Source: Listeria monocytogenes (GTDB lineage Bacteria > Bacillota > Bacilli > Lactobacillales > Listeriaceae). Taken from it: DNA of 64,000 nucleotides. Below are positions 18,592-28,938 of this stretch, piece after piece (position 1 is the stretch's first letter; each line of letters starts with the position of its first letter). The translations under genes and the position numbers were made by a program. The DNA lies in NCBI RefSeq assembly GCF_900187225.1, contig NZ_LT906436.1:1736001-1800000 (forward strand). The letters run 5' to 3'. The notes beneath the pieces were generated by a model. The model searched no databases and was not told where the DNA came from. It worked only from the letters and a program-made list of their open reading frames with translations.

Positions 18592-20061
18592 TTATGGTAA
18601 AAATGTTTCACCCATCAAGTAAAAGTCTACTTCACGAGCTGCTTCTCGTCCTTCTGCAATCGCGGTTACAACTAAACTTTGACCGTGACGCGCATCTCCG
18701 CAAGCGAATACGCCCTCTTCACTAGTGCGGTAAAATCCTTTGGCTGCATCAATCGTATGACGATCTGTTTTTCCTACACCAAAGTTTGTAAAAATATCTT
18801 CAGTTGTTCCTGCAAAACCAATCGCGATTAAAACCATATCTACTTCAAAGTATTTTTCGCTTCCTTCTACAGGTGTATATTTTCTTTCTGCCTTATTTTC
18901 TTCTACTTCTACAGTATGCAATCCAATAAGATTTCCTGCTTCAACTTTTTCAAAAGAAGTTGTATTAATAAGGTACTCACGTGGATCTCTTCCATACACT
19001 GCTTCCGCTTCTTCGTGCGCATAATCCATTTTGAAAACACGTGGATATTGCGGCCAAGGGTTTTCGCCATCACGCAATTCAGGTAGTTTATCTTGAATAC
19101 CAAATTGATAAATACTTTTTGCGCCTTGTCTGAGCGCAGTTGCCACACAGTCAGCACCTGTATCTCCACCACCGATAATCACAACATTCTTTCCTTTAGC
19201 AGAAAGTGTTTGTACCCCGCCGTTATCCAGATTATCACGCGTACTTTGCGATAAATACGGAACAGCGAAGTGAATCCCAGCTGCATCACGTCCAGCAAGT
19301 GGGATATCGCGCGCATTCCCTGCTCCTGTTGCAAGAACGATAGAATCATACTCTTCGCGTAGTTCTGCAAAAGTAACATCTGTCCCTGCCGCAACACCTG
19401 TGACGAATTCGATTCCTTCTTCCGCCATCAAGTTCACTCGGCGCGTTACTTGTTCTTTTTCCAGTTTCATCGTTGGAATACCGTACATTAATAACCCACC
19501 AATGCGATCACTTTTTTCAATGACCGTTACGCTATGGCCAGCTTTATTTAATTGATCGGCGCAGGCAAGTCCAGCCGGTCCTGATCCAATCACAGCAATT
19601 CGTTTACCGGTACGTTTTTTAGGAGGAGCCGGTTTAATCCAGCCTTCTTCAAAACCTCGGTCAATAATCGCTTTTTCAATGGATTTAATCCCTACAGCAG
19701 GTTCCGAAATAGCCACCGTACAGCCACCTTCACACGGCGCCGGACAAATACGACCAGTAAACTCTGGAAAATTATTTGTTTTTAAAAGTAGTTGTAACGC
19801 TTCATACCAGTCACCCCGGTATACGGCGTCGTTCCACTCAGGAATTAAATTATGCAATGGACAACCTGATACGCCATTTTTAATTTCCATCCCTACGCTA
19901 CAAAACGGCACACCACAATCCATACATCGAGCGGCTTGTATTGTTAAATCTGCTACCGGCATTGGTAAACTATATTCGTTCCAGTCACGTGTCCGACTTT
20001 TCGGATCACGTCCTGGAGAGGGAATTCGGTCATATTCCATAAATCCAGTTGCTTTTCCCAT
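18592..20061 (-). CDS. gltD: Glutamate synthase (NADPH) small subunit
   Basis: A 489-aa beta subunit of GOGAT. N-terminal cysteine clusters CMDCGVPFC and CPAPCEGGC bind Fe-S. Two dinucleotide folds follow: GSGPAGLACADQL for FAD and IGGGDTGADCVA for NADPH. It passes electrons from NADPH to the large subunit for conversion of 2-oxoglutarate and glutamine to two glutamates. It lies 14 bp after gltB and ends at a bidirectional terminator. Confidence 0.96.
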   Translation of the reverse strand: MGKATGFMEYDRIPSPGRDPKSRTRDWNEYSLPMPVADLTIQAARCMDCGVPFCSVGMEIKNGVSGCPLHNLIPEWNDAVYRGDWYEALQLLLKTNNFPEFTGRICPAPCEGGCTVAISEPAVGIKSIEKAIIDRGFEEGWIKPAPPKKRTGKRIAVIGSGPAGLACADQLNKAGHSVTVIEKSDRIGGLLMYGIPTMKLEKEQVTRRVNLMAEEGIEFVTGVAAGTDVTFAELREEYDSIVLATGAGNARDIPLAGRDAAGIHFAVPYLSQSTRDNLDNGGVQTLSAKGKNVVIIGGGDTGADCVATALRQGAKSIYQFGIQDKLPELRDGENPWPQYPRVFKMDYAHEEAEAVYGRDPREYLINTTSFEKVEAGNLIGLHTVEVEENKAERKYTPVEGSEKYFEVDMVLIAIGFAGTTEDIFTNFGVGKTDRHTIDAAKGFYRTSEEGVFACGDARHGQSLVVTAIAEGREAAREVDFYLMGETFLP

Positions 20062-20075
20062 GGTTTCACTCCTCT

Positions 20076-23000
20076 CTATTTCGCCACTCCGGCAACTAGT
20101 TTTCCATCTTTATGTTCATAAAAAGCTTGTAATTCTGCTTCATCGTGTGTTTTTCCAGTTTGTTCAAGCGTCGTGATTCTCGTCAGCATCATTTCATATT
20201 CATTTGGAATGACGAAAATAAAATTCGCTTTCTCTGCTTCCCAATTTTGTAGAATATCTTGGGCGAAATCACTTCCTGTAAGGTTTGCATGTTGTTCAAT
20301 CAGCTGTTTTAATTTAGTTAATTCGGATGTGCTAAAAGTAGAGCGACTATTTACAAGTTCATGATTGATTTTGGCAGTTGTTGCTTGTTTATTATTAGTA
20401 TAAATGTAAGCAACCCCACCAGACATTCCAGCTGCGAAGTTCTCCCCAATGTCACCGAGAACAACTACCGCACCTCCTGTCATATATTCACAACCGTTGT
20501 CGCCAATACCTTCAACGACAGCTGTTGCACCACTATTCCGAACGGCGAAACGTGCACCCGCTTTTCCGTGCATATAGGCAAATCCACCTGTTGCACCGTA
20601 AAGCGTTACATTTCCAACAATCGCGGAATCATGAGGTTTAATAGGTGTCTTAGCATCCGGACTAACAATTAATTTACCACCTGAAAGTCCTTTTCCGAAG
20701 TAATCATTGGCGTCGCCGTGAATTCGGAGCGTCATGCCGAGCGGTGTATAAGCACCAAAGCTTTGACCAGCTGATCCGACAAAATCAAGCGAAATGGTAT
20801 CTTCTGGTAACCCTGCCGCTCCGTATTTTTTACTAATAAAGGAACCAGCAATCGTTCCAATCGCGCGGTCAACATTTCGTACAGCGAAAGTTCCAGTTAC
20901 TTTTTCACCGTTTTCTAGTGCTGGCTGAATTAATGGCACAAGTTCGCGCATATCAAGCGTTTGGTCGATTTTGTGGTCTTGTTGTTTTGTACAATATTGG
21001 ACTTGTTTTTTATAAAAATCATCACTATAAAGCATATTCGAAAAGTCGATATATTTTGCTTTCCAATGCGCTTCTTTTTTCTCGTGAGTAGTTAAAAATT
21101 CTTTATGTCCAATGATTTCTGTTAAACTTCTAAAGCCAAGTTCCGCCATCATTTCGCGCATTTCAGCAACGATAAAATGGAAGAAGTTCACGACATAATC
21201 TGCAGAACCACTGAATTTCTTCCGAAGCTCTGGATTCTGTGTGGCTACACCTACCGGACATGTATCCAAATGGCAAACACGCATCATCACACAACCTAAT
21301 GTTACGAGTGGCGCAGTTGCGAAACCGAATTCTTCCGCGCCGAGCATAGCGGCAACTAGGACGTCTTTTCCTGTCATTAGTTTGCCATCTGTTTCGACAA
21401 CGACTTTGTTTCTAAGACCGTTTAATAGTAATGTTTGGTGTGTTTCTGCCAAGCCGATTTCCCACGGCACTCCCGCGTGTCGGATACTTGTTCTTGCCGC
21501 CGCACCAGTTCCACCTTCATAACCACTAACTAAAATAACGTCCGCGTTCCCTTTTGCTACACCTGCAGCAATCGTGCCAATACCAGTTTTCGAAACTAGT
21601 TTCACATTGATACGTGCATTTTGATTTGCATTTTTCAAATCGAAAATCAATTGAGACAAATCTTCAATCGAGTAAATATCATGATGTGGCGGTGGTGAAA
21701 TCAATCCTACACCAGTTGTTGAACCACGCGTTTTCGAAATCCATGGGTAGACTTTATTTCCAGGCAAGTGTCCACCTTCACCAGGTTTCGCTCCTTGAGC
21801 CATCTTGATTTGCAGTTCCTCTGCATTGACCAAGTAATGACTTGTAACACCAAAACGACCAGATGCAATTTGCTTAATAGCACTTCTACGCCAATCACCA
21901 TTTTCGTCCGGAGTAAAACGGTTCGGGTTTTCGCCGCCTTCCCCACTATTACTTTTCCCACCAATACGATTCATTGCGATAGCAAGCGCTTCATGAGCTT
22001 CTTGACTAATCGAACCATAAGACATCGCGCCTGATTTAAATCGTTTGAAAATGGCTTCGGCCGGCTCTACTTCGTCCAGTGGAATCGGTTTGCGATCACT
22101 TGTAAAAGTGAGTAATCCTCTTAAAAAGGCATTATTTTGATTTTGCATTAAATCTGAATAAAGATTATACGTTTCACGGTCATTTTCACGGGTAGCTTGT
22201 TGCAAAGAATGAATCGCAAGCGGATTGTATACATGATATTCTCCGTTTGAGCGCCACTGATATTCCCCGCCTGTATTAAGCGTGAAACTCTGGTAGCCAA
22301 TATCATGATAAGCTTCGCGGTGACGCAGCCATGCTTCTTGCGCAATGACATCTAGTGGAATCCCGCCAATTTGTGAGGCTGTACCTGGGAAGTAATGTTT
22401 AATCACCTCATCGCCAATTCCGATTGCTTCAAAAATCTGCGCCCCGCGGTAACTTTGCACCGTAGATATCCCCATTTTCGACATGATTTTTAGAATTCCA
22501 TCTGTAATTGCTTCAATATAACGACTTTCCGCCTCATCAAGTGTAAATCCTTTGATTCGACCTTCTTTAATCAATCCGTCAAACGTATCGATAGCAAGAC
22601 TTGGAAATACCGCGTCTGCCCCGTAGCCAATTAAAAGCGCACATTGATGGACATCTCTCGCTTCCGCTGTTTTCACGATAATACTCACTTGTGTACGCGT
22701 ACCAGCTTTAACTAAATGATGATGTAAGCCACTGACAGCTAACAGAGAAGGAATGCCAATCCAGTCCGCATTCACCCCCTCATCTGATAAAATGAGCAAT
22801 TCTGCCCCAGCTGCGATTTTTTCATCCGCTTCTGCAAATAATGCTTCTAGGCGAGCTTCTAAACCATCTCTTTCCTCTGCTTTAAATAAAATTGGTAAAG
22901 TGACAGTCGGTTGGGCAAATTTTGTTTGTTGTTCAAGTGCCGCAAATTCCCTTCGAGATAAAATCGGTGTTTTTAAGCGAATCCGGTTAGCATTTTGAGC

Positions 23001-24668
23001 AGTTGGATTTAGAATATTACCTTCATCACCAAGTAACGTCATCGCTGAAGTCACCGTTTCTTCGCGAATCCCATCAATCGGAGGGTTGGTTACTTGCGCA
23101 AAAAGTTGTTTAAAGTAATTAAATAACACTTGTGGTCGTTGGCTTAAAACAGCAAGTGGTGCGTCATAACCCATTGCGCCCATTGGATCTTTTTTCTCTG
23201 TTACCATCGGAATCAAAATTTTATTTAATTCGTCTTGTGTGTAACCAAATGCTCGTTGTTTTTTAAAACGTTCTGATTTATCCATTGCTTCATAATGTAA
23301 ATCGGCTGCTGCTAAATCGGCAATTTCTGTCATTTCCGCTTCCAACCATTCACGGTACGGTTTTTCCGTTGTTAGTTCTTCTTTTAATTCAGCGTCCGCC
23401 ACAATTCGTCCTTCTTCTAAATCAATTAACAACATCGTTCCTGCGCCAACCGTTTCTTTGCGAATAATTTCACTCGGATCCACTGGCACAACGCCCGTTT
23501 CCGAAGAATAAATAATCGTATGGTCTTTCGTTTCATAATAACGCGCCGGACGTAAGCCATTTCTATCCAAAATCGTCCCAATAACTCGACCATTCGTAAA
23601 GGAAATTGATGTCGGCCCATCCCACGGCTCCATTAAAGTACTATGATATTCGTAAAAAGCACGTTTCGGATCCGTCATATGCGGATTTTTATCCCAAGGT
23701 TCTGGAATAAGCATCATCGCCGCATGAGGTAATGAACGCCCTGCTTGCACTAAAAATTCTAACGCATTATCTAAAGTTGCCGAGTCACTACCGCTTTCAT
23801 CAATAATTGGCAGTAATTTGGCTAAATCGTCACCAAGTAAACCAGATTCCGCTCTTTTCTCCCGAGCTTTCATCCAGTTGACATTGCCTCGTTGCGTATT
23901 AATTTCACCATTATGAATTAAATAACGGTACGGATGCGCCCGCTCCCAACTAGGAAAAGTATTCGTCGAGAAGCGTGAATGCACTAGCGCAAAAGCCGAT
24001 ACATACGCCGGATCTGCTAAGTCTAAATAATATTGGTTAATTTGTTCTGGTAGTAGCATTCCTTTAAAGATAACCGTTCTCGTTGATAAACTTGGAACGT
24101 AGAAAGTCTCTGTAATTAGCTTAGAAGTCGCAGCAAATTTTTCGATTTGCTTTCTAATTAAATAAAGTGCCCGTTCAAACCCAGCTTCATCTAATTCAGC
24201 GTTTTTCTGAATAAAAAGTTGATAAATCGCTGGTTCTGTTTTTCTTGCACCGGCACCTACCTTTGTTACATCAGTTGGTAATTTGCGCCAACCAAGGAAC
24301 ATTTGGCCTTCACTCGCAATCAGTTTTTCTGTTTCGTTCATTAAACATTCACGTTCTGTTTTATTTTGAGGGAAATTAAACATCCCAACAGCATAATGAT
24401 ATTTTCCAGGTAAAGTAATACCTAGTTTGCTACACTCGCGTCGGAAGAAAGAGTCTGAAATCTCAAGTAAAATACCAGCGCCATCGCCCGTATCCCCACC
24501 AACTTCTCCACCGCGGTGCTTTAATTGACAAAGCATATGAATACCTTGTTCGACAATTTTATGAGAAGAAATCTTTTTAATATTTGCTACGAAGCCAATT
24601 CCACAAGCATCGTGCTCATTTTCTGGATTGTATAGGCCGTGTTTTTTTGGTAAATTAGTTTGTTTCAT
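20076..24668 (-). CDS. gltB: Glutamate synthase (NADPH) large subunit
   Basis: A 1530-aa alpha subunit. The class II glutaminase domain has its nucleophile Cys22 in DACGIGF, exposed after removal of a 21-residue propeptide. It is followed by the central domain, the FMN/3Fe-4S synthase domain (with CHLDTCPVGVATQ) and the C-terminal GXGXG beta-helix (segments GGVAYIY and GDANDYFGKGLSGG). Length is normal. It has an AGGAGGAA site before ATG. It is divergently transcribed from gltC, the expected LysR activator. Confidence 0.97.
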   Translation of the reverse strand: MKQTNLPKKHGLYNPENEHDACGIGFVANIKKISSHKIVEQGIHMLCQLKHRGGEVGGDTGDGAGILLEISDSFFRRECSKLGITLPGKYHYAVGMFNFPQNKTERECLMNETEKLIASEGQMFLGWRKLPTDVTKVGAGARKTEPAIYQLFIQKNAELDEAGFERALYLIRKQIEKFAATSKLITETFYVPSLSTRTVIFKGMLLPEQINQYYLDLADPAYVSAFALVHSRFSTNTFPSWERAHPYRYLIHNGEINTQRGNVNWMKAREKRAESGLLGDDLAKLLPIIDESGSDSATLDNALEFLVQAGRSLPHAAMMLIPEPWDKNPHMTDPKRAFYEYHSTLMEPWDGPTSISFTNGRVIGTILDRNGLRPARYYETKDHTIIYSSETGVVPVDPSEIIRKETVGAGTMLLIDLEEGRIVADAELKEELTTEKPYREWLEAEMTEIADLAAADLHYEAMDKSERFKKQRAFGYTQDELNKILIPMVTEKKDPMGAMGYDAPLAVLSQRPQVLFNYFKQLFAQVTNPPIDGIREETVTSAMTLLGDEGNILNPTAQNANRIRLKTPILSRREFAALEQQTKFAQPTVTLPILFKAEERDGLEARLEALFAEADEKIAAGAELLILSDEGVNADWIGIPSLLAVSGLHHHLVKAGTRTQVSIIVKTAEARDVHQCALLIGYGADAVFPSLAIDTFDGLIKEGRIKGFTLDEAESRYIEAITDGILKIMSKMGISTVQSYRGAQIFEAIGIGDEVIKHYFPGTASQIGGIPLDVIAQEAWLRHREAYHDIGYQSFTLNTGGEYQWRSNGEYHVYNPLAIHSLQQATRENDRETYNLYSDLMQNQNNAFLRGLLTFTSDRKPIPLDEVEPAEAIFKRFKSGAMSYGSISQEAHEALAIAMNRIGGKSNSGEGGENPNRFTPDENGDWRRSAIKQIASGRFGVTSHYLVNAEELQIKMAQGAKPGEGGHLPGNKVYPWISKTRGSTTGVGLISPPPHHDIYSIEDLSQLIFDLKNANQNARINVKLVSKTGIGTIAAGVAKGNADVILVSGYEGGTGAAARTSIRHAGVPWEIGLAETHQTLLLNGLRNKVVVETDGKLMTGKDVLVAAMLGAEEFGFATAPLVTLGCVMMRVCHLDTCPVGVATQNPELRKKFSGSADYVVNFFHFIVAEMREMMAELGFRSLTEIIGHKEFLTTHEKKEAHWKAKYIDFSNMLYSDDFYKKQVQYCTKQQDHKIDQTLDMRELVPLIQPALENGEKVTGTFAVRNVDRAIGTIAGSFISKKYGAAGLPEDTISLDFVGSAGQSFGAYTPLGMTLRIHGDANDYFGKGLSGGKLIVSPDAKTPIKPHDSAIVGNVTLYGATGGFAYMHGKAGARFAVRNSGATAVVEGIGDNGCEYMTGGAVVVLGDIGENFAAGMSGGVAYIYTNNKQATTAKINHELVNSRSTFSTSELTKLKQLIEQHANLTGSDFAQDILQNWEAEKANFIFVIPNEYEMMLTRITTLEQTGKTHDEAELQAFYEHKDGKLVAGVAK

Positions 24669-24860
24669 CCTAGTTCCTCCTCTTCAAAAACCGAATCCTT
24701 CTAAGTCTTTCTGGTAATTATTTAAATTAACTGATAATTAACCAGCGATTCAGCTTACCTTACATTTCTTGTAGTATCTATTTTATTCCTTTTCATTTAT
24801 CGAAACAATATATATAATAGAATAAAACAATCTCATTTCGAGAACAATCGGAGGTAAGAA
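24669..24860. promoter_or_regulatory. gltB-gltC divergent promoter region
   Basis: 192 bp. On the plus strand a -10 TATAAT (24813-24818) precedes gltC. A TCTC-N5-GAGA dyad (24831-24843) lies between it and the gltC start and is a candidate GltC site. The gltB promoter on the minus strand is not obvious, which suits an activator-dependent promoter. Confidence 0.55.
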
Positions 24861-25748
24861 ATGGAACTACGACAATTAAAGTATTTTATGGAAGTAGCCC
24901 GCGTTGAGCATATGACCAAAGCTAGTGAGAATTTACACGTAGCCCAATCTGCCGTTAGTAGACAGATAACGAAACTCGAAGAAGAACTCGGCGTGCATTT
25001 ATTTGACCGTGTTGGAAGAAATATGCAACTCACCAGCGTTGGTCAAGATTTCTTAAAACAAGCAGCAATCGCATTAAATGAACTACAAAAAGCCGAAGCA
25101 CTCGTGGCCGAATATACCGATCCCGCAAAAGGAACTGTTCGCGTCGGCTTACCGAACTCCCTGTCTACCAAAGTGTTGCCATCCGTTATTTCGACCTTTC
25201 GGGAAAAATATCCGCAAATTACCTACCAGTTTATGGAAGGAACCAATGAAGAACTTACCGAGATGCTCTTAAGCGGCGTCCTTGATATGACTTTTTTATC
25301 GCCTGTCCCAGAATCTAGCGAACAAATTGAAGCCATTCGTTTTTTTGATGAAAAATTGAAGCTAATTGTCCCTAAAACCCATCCACTTGCTGAAAATTTC
25401 ACCGTTTCACTAAAAGAGCTCGCTTCCGAAAAATTCGTCCTTTATCCAGAAGACTTTGATTTATATAAAATCGTAACAAAAGCTGCCAATAAAAAAGGAT
25501 TCGAGCCACAAATAGCATTTCAAAGTAGAGATTTTTATACGATTCAAGGACTTGTCGGAGCAGGCCTTGGTATTAGTATTTTGCCCGAAATGATTTTAGA
25601 TGGAGCGATTTTTAAGGAAACGAAAAGTATCGCTTTGCGTGATAAAGAATTGCGGCGTTCGGTCGGGATTATTACGACAAAAAAACGGAACCTATCCCCT
25701 TCCGAGAATTTGTTCCGTTCCTTTATTATTTCGTTCTTTTCGAATTAA
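24861..25748 (+). CDS. gltC: LysR-family regulator of glutamate synthase, GltC
   Basis: A 295-aa LysR-type regulator. The N-terminal winged helix begins MELRQLKYFMEVARVEHMTKASENLHVAQSA (first 60 residues; helix-turn-helix about 18-37) and the C-terminal domain is a two-lobed effector binder. It is divergent from gltBD, the arrangement of Bacillus gltC, which activates gltAB according to 2-oxoglutarate/glutamate. GGAGG lies 6 nt before ATG. Its stop codon interlocks with that of the converging acetyltransferase gene. Confidence 0.92.
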   Translation: MELRQLKYFMEVARVEHMTKASENLHVAQSAVSRQITKLEEELGVHLFDRVGRNMQLTSVGQDFLKQAAIALNELQKAEALVAEYTDPAKGTVRVGLPNSLSTKVLPSVISTFREKYPQITYQFMEGTNEELTEMLLSGVLDMTFLSPVPESSEQIEAIRFFDEKLKLIVPKTHPLAENFTVSLKELASEKFVLYPEDFDLYKIVTKAANKKGFEPQIAFQSRDFYTIQGLVGAGLGISILPEMILDGAIFKETKSIALRDKELRRSVGIITTKKRNLSPSENLFRSFIISFFSN

Positions 25749-26263
25749 TTATTTTCAGAAAATGCAGCTGGATAATGGATAGTTCCAGCTAAATTTTCTA
25801 AACTACCATCATATAATTCTAACAACATAAAGTATTCAGCAGGCACATCAAATGGCGCCGGAATGGCAAACTGCTCAGAAGGAATAAACCCAAATCGCGG
25901 ATAATAATCAGCATGTCCAAGCACAGCAATGGCCGGATATGCTTTTTCGCGTGATAAACGGATTCCTTCTTCCATTAATCTCGAGCCAACTCGTGTCCCT
26001 TGATATGCAGGTAAAACAGCAAGTGGCGCAAGTGCTAAAATAAATCTGCTTCGTCCAGCTGCTTCAAGCGAAATCTCACTAAACATAATGTACCCAACAA
26101 TCAGTCCATCTTCCGCTTCGGCAACAAGAGATAACGCCGGTTGATAATAATCAGATCTCCGAATACTTTCAATTAAGTCTGCTTCTACAGTACCTTTAAA
26201 AGCTTCCTCATTCACACGACGAATGGCCTCGTAATCTTGTGGTTGTTCTTTCCGAATAATCAT
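25745..26263 (-). CDS. GNAT-family N-acetyltransferase (YhbS-like)
   Basis: A 172-aa acetyltransferase. A GNAT core is visible, with the acetyl-CoA-binding stretch LAVLPAYQGTRVGSRLMEEG (about 81-100) and the following VLGHADYYPRFGF that is typical of the YhbS group. It starts 2 bp after the stop of the upstream dehydrogenase gene, so the two are likely cotranscribed. Its tail overlaps the gltC stop by 4 bp on the opposite strand. The substrate is unknown. Confidence 0.85.
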   Translation of the reverse strand: MIIRKEQPQDYEAIRRVNEEAFKGTVEADLIESIRRSDYYQPALSLVAEAEDGLIVGYIMFSEISLEAAGRSRFILALAPLAVLPAYQGTRVGSRLMEEGIRLSREKAYPAIAVLGHADYYPRFGFIPSEQFAIPAPFDVPAEYFMLLELYDGSLENLAGTIHYPAAFSENN

Positions 26264-26265
26264 TT

Positions 26266-27372
26266 TTACTTAGTCACTCGTTTCATTGCCATACTATCTT
26301 CTAACTGTTTCATCGCATTTAACACCACATCAGCTGTCATTTCACCGGGCATCATATGGATTGTTTCATGCGGTTCCGTTGCACGTCTAGATACGTCCAC
26401 AAGCGTTTCTTCTGCAAGTGTCGCAAGCCCCATATCATACAAACTCATCGGAAGTCCAAGCTCAGAATAAAATGGCAATAGGCGTTCGATTTCATCCCAT
26501 CTATTTTCTATTACTAATTGAACTAAGATTCCGTATGCTACTTTATTACCGTGTAGTAAATGGTGCGTTTCCGGAACCATTGTTAGCGCATCATGAATCG
26601 AATGTGCTCCGGCACAACGACCATAATCATCGCCAAAACCTCCAACCATTCCACCAACTAAAATATTAGTCTCGATAATTTTAACAAATGCTTCATTTAA
26701 CACTTGTTTATCCATGGCAGCAAGAGCTTCTCCACTATATTGCAGCAAATTATCACGACACATTTTAGCTGCAAAGTGCGCGATTTCAATTTCGACAGAT
26801 TTGGTCGGTAAAGAATTTATAATCACATCTGCTTCATACCATTTAGCTAGCGTATCACCGATTCCTGCAATTAGTAACTCTTTTGGTGAGTCTAAAATCA
26901 TTTCCGGATCAATTAATAAAAGCGCATTACTACTCGCAAACACATCGTAACGAATCATAGCGCCCTCTTCGTCGTACATCACACTAAGTGGTGTATAAGC
27001 GGCACAAGTTGATGCAAGCGTCGGTAAGATAATAACTGGCAAACGTAAAACTGCTGCTGCCGCTTTACATACGTCAGCTATTTTCCCGCCACCTACTGCG
27101 ATAATCGCATCCATCTTATTTGTTTCCATGATTGCCACCAGACGATCGCGCTCCTCGTAGGTAGAACCACCATTATATACTTCAAAAGTAGATGTAACAG
27201 TTGATAAAACAGGGAATTTCTTTTTAGCGACTTCCCAAGAAGCATTTCCACGAACTACTAATACATTTTTCAAACCGCGGCGTTCTAGGTGAGTAGGTAA
27301 TGTATCCCACGCGCCTACTTGGCATAAATATTCTTGCGGAGCTCCGCGAACAATCAATTCTTTATTCAACAA
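26266..27372 (-). CDS. Iron-containing alcohol dehydrogenase family, glycerol dehydrogenase-like
   Basis: A 368-aa GldA-like enzyme. The NAD-binding region includes VGGGKIADVCKAAA (about 94-107). Metal-ligand regions are GIGDTLAKWYE (Asp) and the downstream GAHSIHDAL and HHLLHGNKVAYG (His). It starts with TTG at 27372 behind AAGGGATGA; a second TTG follows directly. Many GldA homologues act on glycerol or small hydroxyketones, but the exact substrate is open. Its neighbours are a GNAT enzyme and a histidine-type transporter. Confidence 0.85.
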   Translation of the reverse strand: MLNKELIVRGAPQEYLCQVGAWDTLPTHLERRGLKNVLVVRGNASWEVAKKKFPVLSTVTSTFEVYNGGSTYEERDRLVAIMETNKMDAIIAVGGGKIADVCKAAAAVLRLPVIILPTLASTCAAYTPLSVMYDEEGAMIRYDVFASSNALLLIDPEMILDSPKELLIAGIGDTLAKWYEADVIINSLPTKSVEIEIAHFAAKMCRDNLLQYSGEALAAMDKQVLNEAFVKIIETNILVGGMVGGFGDDYGRCAGAHSIHDALTMVPETHHLLHGNKVAYGILVQLVIENRWDEIERLLPFYSELGLPMSLYDMGLATLAEETLVDVSRRATEPHETIHMMPGEMTADVVLNAMKQLEDSMAMKRVTK

Positions 27373-27463
27373 AAATCATCCCTTCTGTCTGGCACGGTCG
27401 GATATTCGGCTGCGACATTTATAATTCAAATTGTATAGGAACTTAAACCTACTGTCAATCGCA

Positions 27464-28279
27464 CTATTGCTTAGCGATTTCGTCATCTCCAAACCATTTT
27501 TTACTAATTTCTTGCATTTTTCCTTCTTTGTATAATTTTTCAAAAGCTTCATTGATTTTTGTTTGTAGTTCTTTATCACTTTTGCGCATTCCTACAGCAA
27601 AATCTGTTGCATCAAAACCACCTGTTATAATATTGTAATCGCCTTTATTTTTTTGTTTATCAATGTAATAACGCGCGTATACTTCATCAATAATTAGACC
27701 ATCAATCCGTTTATTATTTAAATCGATAAAAGCTGTATCAAACGTATCGTATAATTCTGGTTCGTTATTATTTATAATGTCTGTTAACACTTCTGGTTTT
27801 TTCGCCATATCATCGATGGAACTTGCCCCATTTTGCGCACCAAGCGTTTTATTTTTCATATCGCTAAATTGATTAATATTGCTTGATTTTAAAGTAACTA
27901 ATACTTGTTCATTTTTCATGTAAGGTTGACTAAAAGCGACTTGTTTTTTCCTTGCGTCCGTCACAGTATAACCATTCCAAATTAAATCAATCGATCCATT
28001 CTTTAGTTCCGATTCTTTCATCGTCCAGTCAATCGGTGTGAATTTTGCTTTGATGCCATATTCTGCAAATACAGCTTTCGCAAGATCAATATCAAAACCA
28101 ACCAAATTATCGTCTTTATCACGAAATCCCATCGGTACAAAACTATCATCTAAACCAATTACAACTTCTTTATCTTTTTTTATTCTACTCCACTGGTCCT
28201 CTTTAGATTCACTGCTGGAACAAGCTCCCAGCGCTAACATCACCATTAACATTACAGTTATTAATAATCCTTTTTTCAT
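27464..28279 (-). CDS. Polar amino-acid ABC transporter, substrate-binding lipoprotein (His-type)
   Basis: A 271-aa family 3 binding protein. The lipoprotein signal ends LALGAC (Cys20). The mature part carries the amino-acid-binding hallmarks VIGLDDSFVPMGFRD and GFDIDLAKAVF. It is the last of three genes behind a T-box leader; the order permease-ATPase-binding protein is opposite to many such operons. The His specifier of the leader makes histidine the best guess for the ligand. Confidence 0.9.
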   Translation of the reverse strand: MKKGLLITVMLMVMLALGACSSSESKEDQWSRIKKDKEVVIGLDDSFVPMGFRDKDDNLVGFDIDLAKAVFAEYGIKAKFTPIDWTMKESELKNGSIDLIWNGYTVTDARKKQVAFSQPYMKNEQVLVTLKSSNINQFSDMKNKTLGAQNGASSIDDMAKKPEVLTDIINNNEPELYDTFDTAFIDLNNKRIDGLIIDEVYARYYIDKQKNKGDYNIITGGFDATDFAVGMRKSDKELQTKINEAFEKLYKEGKMQEISKKWFGDDEIAKQ

Positions 28280-28280
28280 G

Positions 28281-28928
28281 TTAGATTGCCTCCTTTTTTA
28301 GTGGTTCTACTTCCATCATTTGATCCGCAACTTTTTCAGCAAAAGCGTGATCATGTGTAACGATAATCTGTGTAATACCAACCTTTTTCAAACTTAATAT
28401 CAGTGCTGCAACATGATCGCGCAAGTCAGGATCTAAAGCGGATGTCGGTTCATCAAATAGCAGCACTTTGGGATTCATCGCAAGCGCTCTGGCAATCGCG
28501 ACCCGTTGTTTTTGTCCGCCGGATAATTGGTATGGCATACTATTTGCTTTATCGGCTAAATCAAGTAAACCAAGTAATCGTTCTGCTTCTTTAACGGCTT
28601 CAGCTTTCTTGGTTTTCCGAGCAAGTGTCGGTGCCAAAATCAAATTATCTAAAACACTTAAGTGAGGAAACAAGTGGAATTCTTGGAAAACAACACCAAT
28701 TGTATTTTCTACGTCTTTTCTCGACATTGGATCAATTTTTTCCCCGTCAATAAAAATTTCACCTGCATCCATTTTTTCCAGTCCACTAATACAGCGAAGT
28801 AAAGTTGTTTTCCCACCACCTGATGGACCAACAATTGAGAGAATTTCACCATCTTGAAGAGAAATATTCACATTATCTAAAATTGTTTTTTGATCAAATT
28901 TTTTCGATAGATTTTTAATTTCCAACAT
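28281..28928 (-). CDS. Polar amino-acid ABC transporter, ATPase
   Basis: A 215-aa GlnQ/HisP-type ATPase: Walker A GPSGGGKT (34-41), signature LSGGQKQRVAIARA, Walker B VLLFDEPTSALD. I chose ATG at 28928 (MLEIKNL), which has GAGGTG 6 nt upstream. A longer frame to 28967 would run into the permease gene. It sits 10 bp after the permease stop and 1 bp before the binding-protein start. Confidence 0.93.
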   Translation of the reverse strand: MLEIKNLSKKFDQKTILDNVNISLQDGEILSIVGPSGGGKTTLLRCISGLEKMDAGEIFIDGEKIDPMSRKDVENTIGVVFQEFHLFPHLSVLDNLILAPTLARKTKKAEAVKEAERLLGLLDLADKANSMPYQLSGGQKQRVAIARALAMNPKVLLFDEPTSALDPDLRDHVAALILSLKKVGITQIIVTHDHAFAEKVADQMMEVEPLKKEAI

Positions 28929-28938
28929 TTTCTTCACC

